The notes under the pieces are model-generated. The model made no database searches and was not told the origin of the DNA. It saw nothing but the letters and a program-made list of their open reading frames with translations. The position numbers were made by a program, and so were the translations under genes. A stretch of 64,000 nt of DNA, from positions 1 to 64,000 of the forward strand of contig JAGQGU010000005.1 in assembly GCA_020432165.1 (NCBI GenBank), written 5' to 3'. The stretch's first letter is position 1. The number at the start of each line of letters is the position of its first letter. This DNA comes from Thermomicrobiales bacterium (GTDB lineage: Bacteria; Chloroflexota; Chloroflexia; Thermomicrobiales; UBA6265). This document shows, one piece after another, positions 17,280 through 25,983 of the stretch.

Positions 17280-18056
17280 TTATTCTACGTTACCCCGCAG
17301 TTTGGTTCGGGCAAATTCCAGCATTGTCAGCAAGACGAACTGGGGCAAGACCAGCTGCCGACGCCATCGCCAGGGTTCTCGCACTAACCGGTAGAGCCAT
17401 TCAAGTCCGAATCTGCGGACGATTGCCGGTGCCCAGGGGGTGTTCCCGGAGAGATAATCGAAGGCGCCACCGATGCCCGCCACAATGAGCACCCCGGATT
17501 GATCCAGAGCGGCCAAATTCCGTTGAATCCAGTGAATCTGGGCGGGTGCGCCATAAGCTACCAACACAATGCGGGCACCACTGGCCACGATACGGTCGAT
17601 CGATTCAGCATCATGGATTGGCTGTGGTGTGCCACCATCCCATACGCCGGAAATCACAACTCCCGGAGCATGTTCTGCCAACTTCACTGCAGCTTGCGTG
17701 GCGATTCCTGGTCCGGCACCGAGCAGAAAAATACCCGCGCCGGAATCCGCCGAGAGCTCCGCCAGATCGGTCGTTAGCGTGACACCAGTGTAGCGTTCGA
17801 TGGCCACATTCGGATGCAGCAGCCGCATGGCGAGGGCAAGTCCGACGCCATCCACGGTGACGATAGCAGCCTCACCCAACGCCGCCGCGAAGGCTGGATC
17901 CCGGCGGGCAAACATCACGTATTCGGGATTGGCAGTGGCCATGTGCCACATATTCTGCGCGTGGCAAAGATGATCGGATAGAGAGGTCAGCAACTCAGTG
18001 TGGGTGCCAGGAGTGATCCTGACACCCAATACGGAAGGTTCGAGATTGGCGCTCAT
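17280..18056 (-). CDS. WecB/TagA/CpsF family glycosyltransferase
   Basis: 258 aa, full length for GT26. It shows TANPEYVMFARRD, TVDGVGLALAMRL, YTGVTLTTDL, LLGAGPGIA, GAPAQIHWI and GGAFDYLSGNTPWAP, the family blocks. Such enzymes add an N-acetylmannosamine-type sugar to a lipid carrier in wall teichoic acid, enterobacterial antigen or exopolysaccharide synthesis; the donor here is unknown. Its start overlaps the stop of the DUF2207 gene by 4 bases. Confidence 0.93.
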   Translation of the reverse strand: MSANLEPSVLGVRITPGTHTELLTSLSDHLCHAQNMWHMATANPEYVMFARRDPAFAAALGEAAIVTVDGVGLALAMRLLHPNVAIERYTGVTLTTDLAELSADSGAGIFLLGAGPGIATQAAVKLAEHAPGVVISGVWDGGTPQPIHDAESIDRIVASGARIVLVAYGAPAQIHWIQRNLAALDQSGVLIVAGIGGAFDYLSGNTPWAPAIVRRFGLEWLYRLVREPWRWRRQLVLPQFVLLTMLEFARTKLRGNVE

Positions 18057-20065
18057 CCGAAGCTGCTGCTTCCGCCGCCGCCACCTCCGCCTCCTCCGCC
18101 ACCGCCGGAGAAGCCACCACCGCCGCCTCCACCAAATCCACCACCACCGAAGCCACCGCCGTGGTTGTCGGAGCCGCTACTCATCATTTTGGCGGCCGTA
18201 CCGATCATACCGAGGAGACCGGCGGAAGCTCCGCCGAGTCCGCGCTGGGCACTATCGCTTCCGCCCTGCAGATCCGGCAGACCAAATCCACCACCGGACG
18301 ATGAACTGGTGTGCCCAGTATCCGTCCATGGGCTATTACCACCGCCATAGACCCAGGTACCACCGCCGCCACGACGTTCGTGCATGTGGCGTCCACCACG
18401 ATCGGTCACGATAACCACCGGACCACCACCGCCGAACCAGGTTGGTGTTTCAGCACCGGCTCGTTCGAACTTGGTAACCCAATCTTTCTCGATACCGAAG
18501 GCAACCGCGAAGGGCAGGTATCTTTCGAAGATCGACTTGCTCTCCTCGAGGTCAGCCTGATCTTCAATATCGTCCAGGTACCGCTTGAAAGCATTCCATT
18601 TGGCGGCAGCTTCGGCGCCTTCCATAGTCTTGCGCACCATGGCGACACTGATGCGCATGCCGAGGAAGAAGACAAGGGCCGATGCGCTGAACATGAACCA
18701 GAGCCAGCCGCTGGAACCACCGTATACGAAGTTCACCAATGCCCAGACCAAAATGGCGATGATTGGCGCAAAAATGCCCATCATGGTGTAACGGGAGCGT
18801 ACCTTGCTCGGAGACTTCTCAAAATAGTGATGCTCTACCAGCTCCTGATAGAAGCCTTCCTGAATCTCGCCAGCCTTGCTCACCATGCTGGCATTTGCCT
18901 TATGCATCGGCGTTGAGTCGCCAACCTCCAGCGTGTTGCCAAAAATGGCCTTCAGCAGCGTCGTTTCGTATGGCGCGATTTCCTTGCTGATATCCGTGAT
19001 AGCAATCTCGTAGCTGGTGCTGGCACCAAACCCGGCGAACCCCTCGGATTTCTCTTCATCGATGCGGATGACTCCACGCCGCCCCAGATCAACCAGGGTT
19101 GCCACCACATCGCGCGTGTCGGCGCGCTCGTCCACCAACGTGCCTGCCGCCCCGGGATGCAAATCGTCCGGGGGCTCGCTGATGATATCGGCAATCAGTC
19201 CAACCTTCGGATCACGGCCGGTGGTATACCAGCGCAGGAGTATGAACAGCGTGCCACCCACACCAAGAAGCAATCCAACGCCAAGATAGGCGGTGCCAGC
19301 GACGGCATCCTTCCCTTCCTGCTTTTCGGCGGCGGCACGCTCGGCATCGTCGGCTATCTGCCAGGCCGGCACCGTGGCGGATGCCATTGGCGGGAACTGC
19401 AATCCCACCTCAAACTCGCTATTCAGATTCGATTTCGTCCAGGTCCAGGTCTGACCATCTGTGGTCGCTGCGGCAGGAGACCAGACGGTATCGTCTACGC
19501 CCACATTGTCCGGCAGGGTGATGGTGACCGTGGCGTTGCGTACATCGGCGCTGTTGACGATGTCCGATGAAACGGCCATCCAGCGCAGTTGCTGATTTAC
19601 GGGTGTTTCGTCGGGGTAGTACCGAATCCCACCTTCGACATCGTATTCGAAGACGATGACACGATCTCCGCCTGAGCCCGTGGGTGTGAAGTAGTAGACG
19701 ATCTGGGTTTCGTTACTCTCCTCATCAACGTAGTAGGTGCCGGTTTCGCCCGTATTCCATCGAGATTTGGACAAAGGCTCCGGGGTCGCATTCGCGCTGT
19801 CGGCGATACTGACGGAGGTAACCGTTAGCCCTTCCATGCGGTCCGTCGGGATGGTGCGCGTGCCATTCTTGAAATTGCCGGTGAAATCGACCCATTGGGT
19901 CTCTACCACATGGAAGGAACCATCTTCATTGACGGTGATGTCAGTGTTGTATTCCTGCCAGTAAGCACTGCGAGATGATTGCGCATTGGCGCTGAATTGG
20001 TGACCCACCAAAGCGATAGTAAGTGCGATGAGCAGTACACCGAAGACGCCTATCCGAATTTTCAT
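18053..20065 (-). CDS. DUF2207 membrane protein with glycine-rich tail
   Basis: 670 aa. A signal peptide (IRIGVFGVLLIALTIALVG) is followed by an extracytoplasmic beta domain, a membrane helix (VGLLLGVGGTLFILLRW), a cytoplasmic winged-helix-like part, two further helices and a tail of almost pure Gly with Ser/Phe. This matches the DUF2207 (YciQ-like) family of unknown function. ATG at 20065 is chosen over 20140 because it begins the signal peptide and has GAGGTG upstream. It is the first gene of the operon DUF2207-wecB/tagA-zinc finger-murJ. Confidence 0.9.
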   Translation of the reverse strand: MKIRIGVFGVLLIALTIALVGHQFSANAQSSRSAYWQEYNTDITVNEDGSFHVVETQWVDFTGNFKNGTRTIPTDRMEGLTVTSVSIADSANATPEPLSKSRWNTGETGTYYVDEESNETQIVYYFTPTGSGGDRVIVFEYDVEGGIRYYPDETPVNQQLRWMAVSSDIVNSADVRNATVTITLPDNVGVDDTVWSPAAATTDGQTWTWTKSNLNSEFEVGLQFPPMASATVPAWQIADDAERAAAEKQEGKDAVAGTAYLGVGLLLGVGGTLFILLRWYTTGRDPKVGLIADIISEPPDDLHPGAAGTLVDERADTRDVVATLVDLGRRGVIRIDEEKSEGFAGFGASTSYEIAITDISKEIAPYETTLLKAIFGNTLEVGDSTPMHKANASMVSKAGEIQEGFYQELVEHHYFEKSPSKVRSRYTMMGIFAPIIAILVWALVNFVYGGSSGWLWFMFSASALVFFLGMRISVAMVRKTMEGAEAAAKWNAFKRYLDDIEDQADLEESKSIFERYLPFAVAFGIEKDWVTKFERAGAETPTWFGGGGPVVIVTDRGGRHMHERRGGGGTWVYGGGNSPWTDTGHTSSSSGGGFGLPDLQGGSDSAQRGLGGASAGLLGMIGTAAKMMSSGSDNHGGGFGGGGFGGGGGGGFSGGGGGGGGGGGGSSSFG

Positions 20066-20188
20066 GCAACACCTCGGAGCGTAGGAAACATCTGTACAAC
20101 TCCATTCTAACGCGACAACTACCCGGGACGTTCCCAACAAACCGGTTGATCGTATACTTAAGCGAAGACACGAACCGGAACGGAGCCC

Positions 20189-20653
20189 ATGTCACACACC
20201 CACGAATCCACCATCACACATTTAACCGAAACCGAGATTGAACAGCGGCTGAAGCAGCATGGCTATCGCCTGACTGGACCGCGAGGGGCGGTAGTCGAGG
20301 CGGTGCTTGGTCACACACGGCCGTTCACTGCCGAACAGCTGGTGGCGGAACTGGCAGACGGTCCGGAGGCGATTGGCCGAGCCACCGTCTATCGCACCCT
20401 TGAAGTACTCGCCAGCGTTGATGTGCTCACCCGCATCGTCTCTCCCGACGGGCATCCGAGCTATCTCTCGGGGGCGCCAGGACATCGCCATCACCTGCTC
20501 TGCGAGCTCTGCGGCACCACGGTCACCTTTACCGCTTGCCCGATGACAGACTTGATCGCGGAACTCGCCAGCGATACGCACTTCGAGATCAGAGATCACA
20601 CGCTGGAGGTCTTCGGCATCTGCCCGGCGTGTCAGCAGGCCGGGCGCGTCTAG
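20189..20653 (+). CDS. Fur-family metal-responsive repressor
   Basis: 154 aa. The winged helix (RLTGPRGAVVEAVLGHTRPFTAEQLV; GRATVYRTLEVLASVDVLTR) is followed by the metal-binding half with HRHHLLCELCGTT and CPACQQ, two CxxC pairs for structural zinc. The next genes encode a zinc/manganese ABC importer, so it is probably a Zur- or Mur-type regulator. A -10-like TATACT lies near 20153 upstream, with no clear -35 box. Confidence 0.93.
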   Translation: MSHTHESTITHLTETEIEQRLKQHGYRLTGPRGAVVEAVLGHTRPFTAEQLVAELADGPEAIGRATVYRTLEVLASVDVLTRIVSPDGHPSYLSGAPGHRHHLLCELCGTTVTFTACPMTDLIAELASDTHFEIRDHTLEVFGICPACQQAGRV

Positions 20654-20677
20654 TCGTCGCCTCACCTCCCAAGTTTA

Positions 20678-20706
20678 TTGACACCTGGTATCACTAGTGC
20701 TAGCCT
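20678..20706 (+). promoter_or_regulatory. Promoter of the metal ABC importer
   Basis: TTGACA (20678-20683), a 17-base spacer and TAGCCT (20701-20706). The spacer contains the self-complementary CACTAGTG, a possible repressor contact. It lies in the gap between the Fur-type gene and the ATPase gene. Confidence 0.6.
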
Positions 20707-20776
20707 TGTGTCCGCGTGAATCTGCGCCAAACCAACCGGTTCGCATGACGAACCACCACCTGAAGTTCCCGATTCA

Positions 20777-21523
20777 ATGGCCGATCTCCTCAACTGTTTC
20801 AACCTGACCGTGCATTACGACAATCGCTCGGCACTCCGCGATGTGAATCTGGGTATTCGCATCGGGGAAGTCACCGCGCTGCTGGGACCAAATGGTGCTG
20901 GCAAGAGCACACTTCTGAAGGTGCTGAGCGGGATGATCTCGCCAAGCCACGGACGCGCAACCTTCGAAGGAGAACCGCTCAACGGACCACACAGGGGTAT
21001 CACCTATGTGCCGCAGCGGTCAGATGTCGATTGGAAATTCCCCATATCCGTATTGGAATGTACGCTGCTCGGACTCTTGCAGGAGCGATCGCGCTGGCGT
21101 CCGTATAGCAAGCAGGATCGGGAAACCGCGCTGGCTGCGCTCCATAGCGTTGGTATGGATCATCTGGCGCATGCGCAAATCGATGCACTCAGTGGCGGAC
21201 AACAGCAACGCGTCTTTTTGGCACGAGCGTTGATGAGTGAAAGCAAGGCACTCCTTTTGGACGAACCCTTCACCGGCGTGGATGTGCCCACACAGGAAAT
21301 GCTGGTCCGCATCTTCGCCACCCTGAAGCTGCGGGGCACGGCGGTGGTTTACGCCACCCACGATCTCGCGCAGGCAGCACAAACCGCTGACCACGCGGTG
21401 CTGCTCAATGGCGAGGTCATGGCGGATGGCGCTCCCAAGGATGTCCTGACGGCGGACAACCTGATGCGGACCTTCGGTGGATCGCTGATCTCGATCGAAT
21501 CGCTGCAGGCGGTGGCGCTATGA
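20777..21523 (+). CDS. Metal ABC transporter ATP-binding protein (ZnuC/MntB type)
   Basis: 248 aa. Walker A GPNGAGKST, Q-loop YVPQRSDVDWKFPISV, signature LSGGQQQR, Walker B ALLLDEPF and a switch His in ATHD are all present. The QRSDVDW stretch is typical of zinc/manganese importer ATPases. It drives import through the permease encoded next, with which it overlaps by 4 bases. Confidence 0.95.
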   Translation: MADLLNCFNLTVHYDNRSALRDVNLGIRIGEVTALLGPNGAGKSTLLKVLSGMISPSHGRATFEGEPLNGPHRGITYVPQRSDVDWKFPISVLECTLLGLLQERSRWRPYSKQDRETALAALHSVGMDHLAHAQIDALSGGQQQRVFLARALMSESKALLLDEPFTGVDVPTQEMLVRIFATLKLRGTAVVYATHDLAQAAQTADHAVLLNGEVMADGAPKDVLTADNLMRTFGGSLISIESLQAVAL

Positions 21524-22428
21524 TCAGCTGGCTTACGGATCCGTGGCATTACACCTTTATGCAGCATGCCTTTCTGGCGATTCTGCTGGTTGGTGTCATC
21601 GGCGGAACGATTGGCGTTTTCGTCATCCTGCGTGGTCTCGCCTTTCTGGGAGACGCCCTAAGCCATGCGGTCTTTCCCGGGGTGGTGATCACCTTCATCC
21701 TCGGTGGCAATGTGGTGATCGGGGCACTTATTGCAGCAGTCATCATCTCACTGCTGATCGGGGCGATTAGCCAGAGCGAGCGCATCAAAAACGACACCGC
21801 TATCGGCGTCCTCTTCGCCGGTTCGTTCGCACTCGGTGTGGCACTCATGAGTCTGCAAACGGGCTATGTGCGAGACCTGAACTCATTCCTCTTCGGTTCT
21901 ATTCTCGGGGTGAGCCGAAGCGATCTCTGGCTGACCGGCGGTGTCGGCATCATCGCGCTGGGCACACTCTGGATTTTCCGACGCGAGATCACGCTGATTT
22001 CGTTCGATCGCGTCTTTGCCCGCAGTCTGGGGCTGAATCTTTGGCTCTTCGACCAACTCTTCCTGGTACTGCTGGCTCTCGCCATCGTGATTTCGTTGCA
22101 GATGGTTGGTAATGTGCTCGTGCTGGCCATGTTGGTCACACCGGCGGCTACGGCCCGATTACTTACGGACAATCTGCGCCGTATGATCGCCATCAGCAGC
22201 CTGATCGGTGCGTTATCCGGCCTGATCGGGTTGTACATCAGCTTCTATCGCGGGGTACCAAGTGGTGCCGCCGTGGTCCTGACAGCCACTGTCATCTTTG
22301 GTCTGGCCTTCATGTTGGCGCCTCGCACCGGTGTGATCATGACGCGTGTGCGTTATCGGATGCACCGCGCGCATCCGGAAGCCGATACCCACGTGATGCC
22401 GGATCAACCGGTGGGCGACAGGACGTAG
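21520..22428 (+). CDS. Metal ABC transporter permease (ZnuB/MntC type)
   Basis: 302 aa with about 8-9 helices, family ABC-3. Typical blocks are GTIGVFVILRGLAFLGDALSHAVFPG (DALSHA is diagnostic) and MVGNVLVLAMLVTPAATARLL. It forms the zinc or manganese channel. No substrate-binding lipoprotein gene is present in this cluster, so that subunit must be encoded elsewhere. A strong terminator follows. Confidence 0.95.
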   Translation: MISWLTDPWHYTFMQHAFLAILLVGVIGGTIGVFVILRGLAFLGDALSHAVFPGVVITFILGGNVVIGALIAAVIISLLIGAISQSERIKNDTAIGVLFAGSFALGVALMSLQTGYVRDLNSFLFGSILGVSRSDLWLTGGVGIIALGTLWIFRREITLISFDRVFARSLGLNLWLFDQLFLVLLALAIVISLQMVGNVLVLAMLVTPAATARLLTDNLRRMIAISSLIGALSGLIGLYISFYRGVPSGAAVVLTATVIFGLAFMLAPRTGVIMTRVRYRMHRAHPEADTHVMPDQPVGDRT

Positions 22429-22434
22429 AAACAA

Positions 22435-22471
22435 TAATCCCGCCACTGAGGCGTTCTCAGTGACGGGATTA
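22435..22471. terminator. Shared terminator between convergent genes
   Basis: TAATCCCG-x-CACTGAG pairs with CTCAGTG-x-CGGGATTA around a GCGTT loop: 15 bp with one mismatch. It lies between the plus-strand permease and the minus-strand L,D-transpeptidase and is close to symmetric. Confidence 0.85.
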
Positions 22472-22482
22472 CTTTGTTGCGA

Positions 22483-23265
22483 CTACCAGTGAATCTCGAT
22501 ACGCATATCCATCTGGGCAAAATCGAAGAGTTGATCGATATCACCAGGAGCGAGTGCGACACAGCCACCGGTGCGACCGCCACCGTTCGGCAGGATATTT
22601 CCGTCCGCATCCTTGGAATAGCTGTGGAAACCGTTGTAGCGCTCGGGATCGAAGGCGACCCAATCCGAGATATAGGCATCCGCAAAGGCGGTGTAGTGCA
22701 GCGATTGCTGGAATCCGTAGACGTAATAGGTACCAATCGCAGTGGCATAGAAGCCATAATCGCTTGAATCGAAGCCCAACGAGGCCCAAAAACTATTGAC
22801 CTCCTGATCGCCCACCATGAGGCGCACCAATCCGTTGGAGCGATCAACATCAATCCAGTGCTCGTCGGCATAGACAGCAGCACCGTCGTAGACGGGGGCT
22901 TCCTCACCACCACCGCCAACATCTCCGGCCGGAGCAGCATAGCCGTTCAACGACAGATAGTCCGCCCAGACCCAGCCATCCGTGCCGTAGTACCGAATCT
23001 GGTAAAGCCCTTCGTACGGACCAAAGAGCACGTCCACCGGCGTGCCTTCATCCATGTAAAGGATTGCTGAGAGATTGGAAGGATGCACGAACAATTCGGC
23101 ACCCTGAACGGTGATATAGCCAACCTGACCACCATCCGCAGATGCTGACCGCGCGGCAAAGCCAGCCGCCAACGCCAAGGATGTCGCGGTAATGCTGCTG
23201 ATGAAAGATCGACGAGTGGTCACAGAGCTGTGCGGCGTAGCCAACGCCGAGATGCGCGAACGCAT
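22483..23265 (-). CDS. Exported L,D-transpeptidase with SH3-like domain
   Basis: 260 aa. The N-terminus TTRRSFISSITATSLALAAG is a Tat-type signal. An SH3-like part (ITVQGAELFVHP ... GLYQIRYYGTDGWVWADYL) precedes a YkuD domain with EHWIDVDRSNGLVRLMVGD, a His in FHSYSKD and the catalytic Cys in RTGGCVALAPGD. The usual (S/T)HGCxR is altered to TGGCVA, so specificity may differ. It cross-links or anchors peptidoglycan outside the membrane. ATG at 23265 is chosen (AGGGGGG upstream, start of the Tat signal) over 23403. Confidence 0.88.
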   Translation of the reverse strand: MRSRISALATPHSSVTTRRSFISSITATSLALAAGFAARSASADGGQVGYITVQGAELFVHPSNLSAILYMDEGTPVDVLFGPYEGLYQIRYYGTDGWVWADYLSLNGYAAPAGDVGGGGEEAPVYDGAAVYADEHWIDVDRSNGLVRLMVGDQEVNSFWASLGFDSSDYGFYATAIGTYYVYGFQQSLHYTAFADAYISDWVAFDPERYNGFHSYSKDADGNILPNGGGRTGGCVALAPGDIDQLFDFAQMDMRIEIHW

Positions 23266-23343
23266 GATGAAATCCCCCCTGAGAGCAAAAACGCGCTCCC
23301 TTACCTTCGAAAGCGAATCGGTTCCCTTGTCCCGAAACGCGGC

Positions 23344-23360
23344 ACGTACATACTGTACGT
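23344..23360. promoter_or_regulatory. Palindromic operator candidate of the L,D-transpeptidase gene
   Basis: ACGTACA-TAC-TGTACGT is a perfect 7+3+7 palindrome. It begins a few bases downstream of the predicted transcription start of the minus-strand gene, where a repressor would block RNA polymerase. I do not recognise the regulator. Confidence 0.5.
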
Positions 23361-23374
23361 ACACTACAGGCAAC

Positions 23375-23403
23375 AGCATAAACAACAACCAGATCGATTG
23401 CAA
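23375..23403 (-). promoter_or_regulatory. Promoter of the L,D-transpeptidase gene
   Basis: TTGCAA (23398-23403), a 17-base spacer and TATGCT (23375-23380) on the minus strand, about 110 bases upstream of the start codon. Confidence 0.6.
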
Positions 23404-23529
23404 GCCCGATGTTCCGAAATGTCGACGCTACGTGCCGGGATGTCATATCAGGCGAGGAGGAGGGATTGCCTCACTTGTGACTGTTTGTCACAGAATCAGG
23501 CATCAGGGCACATTATCAGGCCCCACCTG

Positions 23530-23558
23530 TTGCTACTTGCCATACCGTGGCCTATACT
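23530..23558 (+). promoter_or_regulatory. Promoter of greA
   Basis: TTGCTA (23530-23535), a 17-base spacer and TATACT (23553-23558). A second TATACT lies at about 23610 without a clear -35 box. The leader from here to the greA start codon is about 140 bases. Confidence 0.6.
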
Positions 23559-23633
23559 CAGGTCATCGCCTTATGAGCCGGCTGGCATCGCCATCCGGTT
23601 TTATCTTTATACTGAGGCGCTTCCGGTGATGAC

Positions 23634-23655
23634 CCCGTTTTCAGCGGGGCTTTTG
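23634..23655 (+). terminator. greA: Terminator-like hairpin inside the greA leader
   Basis: CCCCGTT pairs with AGCGGGG around a 3-base loop, followed by CTTTTG. It lies between the greA promoter and the greA start, so it could end transcription early rather than close a preceding gene; no plus-strand gene precedes it. Confidence 0.55.
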
Positions 23656-23702
23656 CACATATGAGGCCGCGGCCACGGACCGCGCGTCGAAAGGACATCA
23701 TC

Positions 23703-24173
23703 ATGGCGCACGATCGCCTGGAGATCACCCGCGAGGGGATGGACAAGCTACAAGAAGAGCTTCGCGTGTTGCAGGACGAGCGCTTGAAGGATCTCTCCCA
23801 GCGCATTTCTGCCGCCAGCGAAGAGGGTGACGTCTCTGACAATAGTGAGTTCGAGGACCTTAAGGAAGAGTATTACTACGTGGAAGAGCGCATCCGCGAG
23901 GTAAAGAGCATCCTCTCCCGTGCCACGATCCTTGAAGAAGGATCGGCAGATGGCACCATTCGCCTTGGCAGCCGCATCACTGTCGCCGCCGATGATGACA
24001 ACAGCGAAGAGACCTGGCTACTGGTGAATGAAGAAGAATCATCCGCCATGGATGGCCGTATCTCCGATGAGTCCCCGGTTGGCCTGGCATTGCTCGGCAA
24101 AAAAGCGGGCGATTCGGTGACGATCACAACACCCGACGGCGACCTCACCTATGCGATTATCAACGTAAAATAG
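23703..24173 (+). CDS. greA: Transcription elongation factor GreA
   Basis: 156 aa, the normal length. The N-terminal coiled coil (LEITREGMDKLQEELRVLQD) carries the acidic tip ASEEGDVSDNSEFEDLKEEY, which reaches the RNA polymerase active site to stimulate cleavage of backtracked RNA. The C-terminal FKBP-like part has GRISDESPVGLALLGKKAGD. The start at 23703 has AAAGGA seven bases upstream; an earlier ATG at 23661 is rejected. It precedes lysS and is separated from it by a terminator. Confidence 0.96.
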   Translation: MAHDRLEITREGMDKLQEELRVLQDERLKDLSQRISAASEEGDVSDNSEFEDLKEEYYYVEERIREVKSILSRATILEEGSADGTIRLGSRITVAADDDNSEETWLLVNEEESSAMDGRISDESPVGLALLGKKAGDSVTITTPDGDLTYAIINVK

Positions 24174-24193
24174 CCTGAGTAGTCATCCACCTG

Positions 24194-24222
24194 AAAGCGG
24201 CGGGATGTACACCCGCCGCTTT
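24194..24222 (+). terminator. Terminator after greA
   Basis: AAAGCGGCGGG pairs perfectly with CCCGCCGCTTT around a 7-base loop, 20 bases after the greA stop. Confidence 0.85.
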
Positions 24223-24263
24223 GACGTTAACTCGTATCTGAACAATCACTATGGAGTACATAG

Positions 24264-25790
24264 ATGGAGCTATCCGATCTGCAAGAGATTCGTCGCGCCA
24301 AGGTCGACGAGTTCCGCAATCTTGGTATCGAGCCCTACCCCACCCGTACGTTCCGCTCCCACACGAATGTGGAGGCGCTGATCCAGTTCGAGCAAGACGA
24401 ACTGCAGGAACGGCTTGATGAGCGAGGGCATTCGACCGGTGATATCACCATCGTCGGCCGCATTGTCAGCTTTCGCCACATGGGTAAGTCGATCTTCGCA
24501 CACATTCGCGATGGCGAGGAGAGCATCCAACTCTATATCAAGAAGGATGTGATCGGCGATGAGACCTACCAACAGGTGCTGAAGCTCTACGATGTCGGTG
24601 ACTTCGTGCAAGCAACCGGTGAACTTTTCCGCACCCGCGCCGGTGAAATCTCGCTAAGTACCAGTAGCATCACCATCTTAAGCAAGGCACTGAACGCGCC
24701 CCCGGAGAAGTGGCATGGTCTGACCGATGTGGAGACACGCTATCGCCAGCGTTATGCCGACCTGCTTTCGAATGAGGAAACACGTCGCGTCTTTGCCACA
24801 CGGTCAAAGGTTGTGTCTGCAATTCGACGTTTCATGGATGATCATGGATTTATGGAAGTGGAGACGCCAGTTCTGCAACCACTCTATGGTGGTGCCGCTG
24901 CGCGACCGTTCACCACGCATCACAACACGCTGGATCAGACGTTCTATCTCCGCATCGCCGATGAACTCTATCTGAAGCGCTTGCTGGTTGGTGGATACGA
25001 AAAGGTCTATGAGATCGCCAAGGATTTCCGGAACGAAGGTATGGATCGCAACCATTCACCCGAGTTCACCATGATGGAGTGGTACGAGGCCTATAGCGAC
25101 TACGAAGACCAGATGGCCTATGTGGAGCAGTTAATCGCCTACGTGGTTCAGCAGGTCTACGGTGGCTCGACCTTCGAGTTCCAGGGACAAACCATTGATG
25201 TCACACCACCCTGGCCGCGACAGACGCTGCGCGATGCGATTCTGGAGAAGAGCGGCATCGATTACACCGCCTATCCGGATGCGGAGGAACTGATCCGCGT
25301 CGCGCGCGCAAAGGGTGCGGATCTCGAGACCGGCACAGTTTGGCCACGCGTGGTGGATGAGCTGCTGAAGCAATTCGTTCGCCCATACCTGATTCAGCCG
25401 CAGTTCCTTATCGATTACCCGGTGGAACTGAGCCCGCTGGCGAAGCGCAAGCTGGATGATCCCACTCATGTGGAGCGGTTCCAGCCCTATGTGGGTGGCG
25501 GCGAAATCGGGAACAGCTTCACCGAGCTCAACGATCCCATGGATCAGCTCGAGCGCTTCCTGGAACAAAAGAAGGATGCGGACGCGGGTGACGAGGAAGC
25601 CATGCCGATCGATGAGGACTTCATCAATGCGTTGATGTATGGCATGCCCCCGACCGGTGGCGTGGGTGTTGGTATCGATCGTCTGGTAATGCTACTCACC
25701 GATCAGCCAACGATTCGGGATGTCATCCTCTTCCCGGCCATGCGTCGCCTGCCGAACGAGAAGGCAGCAGTCAATGGAGATGAAGAGTAG
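24264..25790 (+). CDS. lysS: Lysyl-tRNA synthetase, class II
   Basis: 508 aa. It charges tRNA-Lys with lysine. The N-terminal OB-fold binds the anticodon (TIVGRIVSFRHMGKSIFAHI). The class II core has motif 1 near RRFMDDHGFMEVETP, motif 2 in FRNEGMDRNHSPEFT and motif 3 in GVGIDRLVMLL. Length and motif order are those of bacterial LysS. TGGAG lies upstream of the ATG. Confidence 0.97.
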   Translation: MELSDLQEIRRAKVDEFRNLGIEPYPTRTFRSHTNVEALIQFEQDELQERLDERGHSTGDITIVGRIVSFRHMGKSIFAHIRDGEESIQLYIKKDVIGDETYQQVLKLYDVGDFVQATGELFRTRAGEISLSTSSITILSKALNAPPEKWHGLTDVETRYRQRYADLLSNEETRRVFATRSKVVSAIRRFMDDHGFMEVETPVLQPLYGGAAARPFTTHHNTLDQTFYLRIADELYLKRLLVGGYEKVYEIAKDFRNEGMDRNHSPEFTMMEWYEAYSDYEDQMAYVEQLIAYVVQQVYGGSTFEFQGQTIDVTPPWPRQTLRDAILEKSGIDYTAYPDAEELIRVARAKGADLETGTVWPRVVDELLKQFVRPYLIQPQFLIDYPVELSPLAKRKLDDPTHVERFQPYVGGGEIGNSFTELNDPMDQLERFLEQKKDADAGDEEAMPIDEDFINALMYGMPPTGGVGVGIDRLVMLLTDQPTIRDVILFPAMRRLPNEKAAVNGDEE

Positions 25791-25849
25791 CGCTGACGAA
25801 CATATTCGCGCTATGCTGCAACCAGAGCCGGTTCGGCATGTGTTGAACA

Positions 25850-25914
25850 GGTAGCAGGGCAGTTTATCTGCCCTCATAAAGAGTCTCAAAGGGGAGACAA
25901 GCTCCCCTGCTACC
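25850..25914. repeat. REP/MITE-like element after lysS
   Basis: GGTAGCAGGG (25850-25859) is exactly inverted at 25905-25914 (CCCTGCTACC). Inside are two hairpins, AGGGCAG-TTTAT-CTGCCCT and AGGGGAG-ACAA-GCTCCCCT. It can double as a lysS terminator and belongs to a loose family of elements ending in GCTAC seen elsewhere in the window. Confidence 0.55.
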
Positions 25915-25983
25915 GAGACCTGGCATCATACCACACATGGAATCCGCTTCTGCATAGGCAGCGCTGAATTTGGGAGAGCAGAA

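Noticed and set aside
18000-18350. A plus-strand frame with long proline runs
   Set aside because: It is the complement of the glycine-rich tail of the DUF2207 protein.
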